Shown: one piece after another, positions 5,914-7,505 of the stretch
How positions within the stretch are numbered: position 1 is the stretch's first letter
Layout: each line of letters begins with the position of its first letter
Assembly (NCBI GenBank): GCA_030632095.1
Contig: DAOVJU010000161.1
Span: 1 to 7,505, forward strand
DNA from: Chlorobiota bacterium
Lineage (GTDB): Bacteria > Bacteroidota > Bacteroidia > Bacteroidales > B39-G9
DNA length: 7,505 nt
Direction of reading: 5' to 3'
Notes under the pieces: generated by a model
Database searches by the model: none
Told to the model about the DNA's origin: nothing
What the model saw: the letters and a program-made list of their open reading frames with translations, nothing else
Translations under genes and position numbers: made by a program

Positions 5914-7473
5914 ATGAAAAATTTTCTGAACAAATATAGTGATTATATTCACGGGGTTATACATGGTTTTGATAGGATAATTTTGAAAGGATATATAGGG
6001 GAATTCTATTACGGTAATAATTTTTACTATTTTCTGAATAAAGAAGGGATACAATTAAAATATTTTAAGGATTATGCTCAACGAGTAACCAAAGAAATAA
6101 AATCCCATGTAGAAAAAATAGTATCAGAAATGGGTGTTTACAGTACATATTTAAATAGTCCGAAAATTTCAAAAGAAGATATTGCAAAAAGAATAGCAAA
6201 AGAAAAAGACATAACAGAAGGTTTAATTTGTGTTTTGTCAGCAGTAGAACCCTGCACGGCATTAAGTGTTGAATACAATAAAGCAAATGGGAAGTTGGAA
6301 AAGAAAAACAGTTTCAGAAAATGTCTGCACTACTATTTTTATTACATGGACAAAGATTTTGGATTAATGCACATACGTTTTCAAACATGGTTTACTTTTG
6401 GAATTCAAATTTACATCAACGGTAGGGAATATCTAAAAAAACAGTTAGACAAAGCCGGAATAAAATACAAAAGCTATGATAACAGTATTACTTGGGTTGA
6501 GGATATTGAAAAAGCACAAGCGATAAGTGATAAATTTCATGAGAAAAAGTGGTATAAAGTTTTTGATAAATTAGCTGAAAGAGTAAATGGATTTTTACCA
6601 CGCATAAAAGAAATTTTTAATGACCGGGCTTACAAATGGTATATCGAACAATGTGAATATGCTACTGATGTAATGTTTAAAGACCGGGAGAGTTTAGAAA
6701 AACTATATCCTTATTTTGTAGAATATGCATCATTGTGTCAAGTAGGAGAAAACATATTTACATTTTTCGGGCGAAAAGTTCACGGATTATATCAGGGAGA
6801 AGCAGTCTCCGACCGTAAGAATTTTTTCGGACAAGGTTTTCGGGTAAAGTTTACCCTTGATAAAAATTCAATAAAAATATATGACAAATCAAGTAATTTG
6901 CGAATTGAAACGACCATCAACAATGCAAGTGCATTTAAAGTTCGCAATCCTAATCCCGAAAGTAAAAAGAAATGGCTCAATATGGGTAAAGCTATATCAA
7001 ATTTATATCGTTATGCTGAAATATCAAAAGCATGCAATATGCGTTATCTTCAAAGTTTGTCTAATGTTGATAACAATGATAACATTGATAAAGAAATTGA
7101 AAACCTTTGTAATAGTAAGCAAGTAAAATTATCTGGTAAGAATAAGAAACCGAGAAGATTTTCAGGGTTTAATTTACTGTCTGATTTTACTACCAAGGTG
7201 TTTAATGCTGTGCTTTCAGGTGAATTTGCAATAAGAGGTTTTAGAAATAAAGACTTGCGACAGGTTTTGGTAAAATTTGGTTTGTTTTCAAAAGAAGACA
7301 TTTTAAATATAAAAAAGCTGTCAGGTAAAATAACAAGACTGATAGCAAAATTAAGGGGACATAAAATAATTACAAAACTGAACAAAACTTGCAGATACAG
7401 AGTAACAAAAAAAGGTGAAGAAATACTATCAAGGATATTGATGTTCAAGAAATTCGAGATGAAAACTTGTTAA
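5914..7473 (+). CDS. Widespread uncharacterised family protein with C-terminal winged-helix-like region; possibly from a mobile element
   Basis: I chose the ATG at 5914 (519 residues; MKNFLNKYSDYIHGVIHGFDRI) over the in-frame TTG at 5899, because the earlier start adds only MFFWN from a T-rich run. From memory this matches a family found in many phyla, often in several copies per genome and labelled hypothetical, MarR-like or transposase. Conserved-looking blocks in order: FDRIILKG (19-26), ITEGLICVLSAVEPC (100-114), GLMHIRFQTWF (150-160) with QIYING after it, EYATDVMFKDR (248-258), FFGRKVHG (284-291), IKIYDKSSNLRIETTIN (320-336), GFRNKDLR (442-449). About 463-510 looks like a winged helix (ITRLIAKLRGHKIITKL, then YRVTKKGEEIL), which explains MarR labels. 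YDK plus LRIE recalls a motif of some rolling-circle Rep proteins, but no HUH motif is seen, so that link is weak. The frame is intact and full length. No partner gene is visible. A DNA-binding, mobile or replication-linked role is inference. Confidence 0.88.
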   Translation: MKNFLNKYSDYIHGVIHGFDRIILKGYIGEFYYGNNFYYFLNKEGIQLKYFKDYAQRVTKEIKSHVEKIVSEMGVYSTYLNSPKISKEDIAKRIAKEKDITEGLICVLSAVEPCTALSVEYNKANGKLEKKNSFRKCLHYYFYYMDKDFGLMHIRFQTWFTFGIQIYINGREYLKKQLDKAGIKYKSYDNSITWVEDIEKAQAISDKFHEKKWYKVFDKLAERVNGFLPRIKEIFNDRAYKWYIEQCEYATDVMFKDRESLEKLYPYFVEYASLCQVGENIFTFFGRKVHGLYQGEAVSDRKNFFGQGFRVKFTLDKNSIKIYDKSSNLRIETTINNASAFKVRNPNPESKKKWLNMGKAISNLYRYAEISKACNMRYLQSLSNVDNNDNIDKEIENLCNSKQVKLSGKNKKPRRFSGFNLLSDFTTKVFNAVLSGEFAIRGFRNKDLRQVLVKFGLFSKEDILNIKKLSGKITRLIAKLRGHKIITKLNKTCRYRVTKKGEEILSRILMFKKFEMKTC

Positions 7474-7488
7474 AAAAACAAGTTTTTA
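7460..7488 (+). terminator. Hairpin terminator overlapping the stop codon of the 5914-7473 gene
   Basis: AAAACTTGT at 7462-7470 pairs perfectly with ACAAGTTTT at 7478-7486. A G-U pair (7461/7487) and a T-A pair (7460/7488) can extend it. The seven-base loop TAAAAAA holds the TAA stop. The 3' arm ends in five T residues (7483-7487), giving a short U run within the stem rather than after it. The stem is AT-rich, so it is weaker than a textbook terminator. Its placement over the last codons suggests it belongs to the gene and may travel with it. Confidence 0.55.
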
Positions 7489-7505
7489 AGGGGTAATAAT
7501 ATAAA

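Noticed and set aside
6065..7448. Several open frames (6065-6286 -, 6792-6980 -, 6881-7126 +, 7050-7448 -) inside the 5914-7473 gene.
   Set aside because: All are shadows of a well-patterned full-length coding frame; none has its own features.
5732..7484. AAACAAGTT at 5732-5740 and 7476-7484 as possible direct repeats flanking the gene.
   Set aside because: Nine AT-rich bases are likely by chance here, and the second copy is part of the terminator stem.

Overview
The window is low in GC (about one third by eye) and most likely comes from a Bacteroidota chromosome. The best evidence is the secreted repeat protein at 1422-2885, which ends in a type IX secretion (T9SS) type A sorting domain. 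That domain is found almost only in Bacteroidota and close relatives. The AT-rich translation starts without clear Shine-Dalgarno sequences agree with this. I cannot name the genus.

Layout: (1) 2-1186, + strand, is the 3' part of a membrane polyferredoxin gene of the NapH/CcoG-like type. It is open at the left edge and interrupted by an in-frame TAG at 260-262, so it is probably a pseudogene. (2) 1187-1421 is a short AT-rich spacer. (3) 1422-2885, + strand, encodes an exported protein built from eight near-identical 31-residue W/Y-rich units plus degenerate units, with a T9SS C-terminal domain. (4) 2886-2947 is the gap between convergent genes and holds a GC-rich 14-bp-stem hairpin, a likely terminator. 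(5) 5614-2948, - strand, encodes an 888-residue signal-peptide protein with a beta-looking N-terminal part and many degenerate TPR-like helical pairs. I do not recognise its function. (6) 5615-5913 is a spacer with two heptanucleotide tandem repeats (TTTCARG-like and AGTTCAA x4) and a T7-G-T7 run. (7) 5914-7473, + strand, encodes a 519-residue member of a widespread, usually uncharacterised protein family with a C-terminal winged-helix-like region. From memory this family is often multicopy, which suggests a mobile or selfish gene. A terminator-like hairpin overlaps its stop codon.

The genes do not form an evident pathway. The two exported proteins are convergent and separately transcribed, the Fe-S gene looks broken, and the last gene looks like an independent insertion. 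No defence system, CRISPR array, tRNA or rRNA was seen. The best candidate for something undescribed is the 5914-7473 gene. The repeat protein is a clear case of ongoing tandem-repeat evolution on the cell surface.
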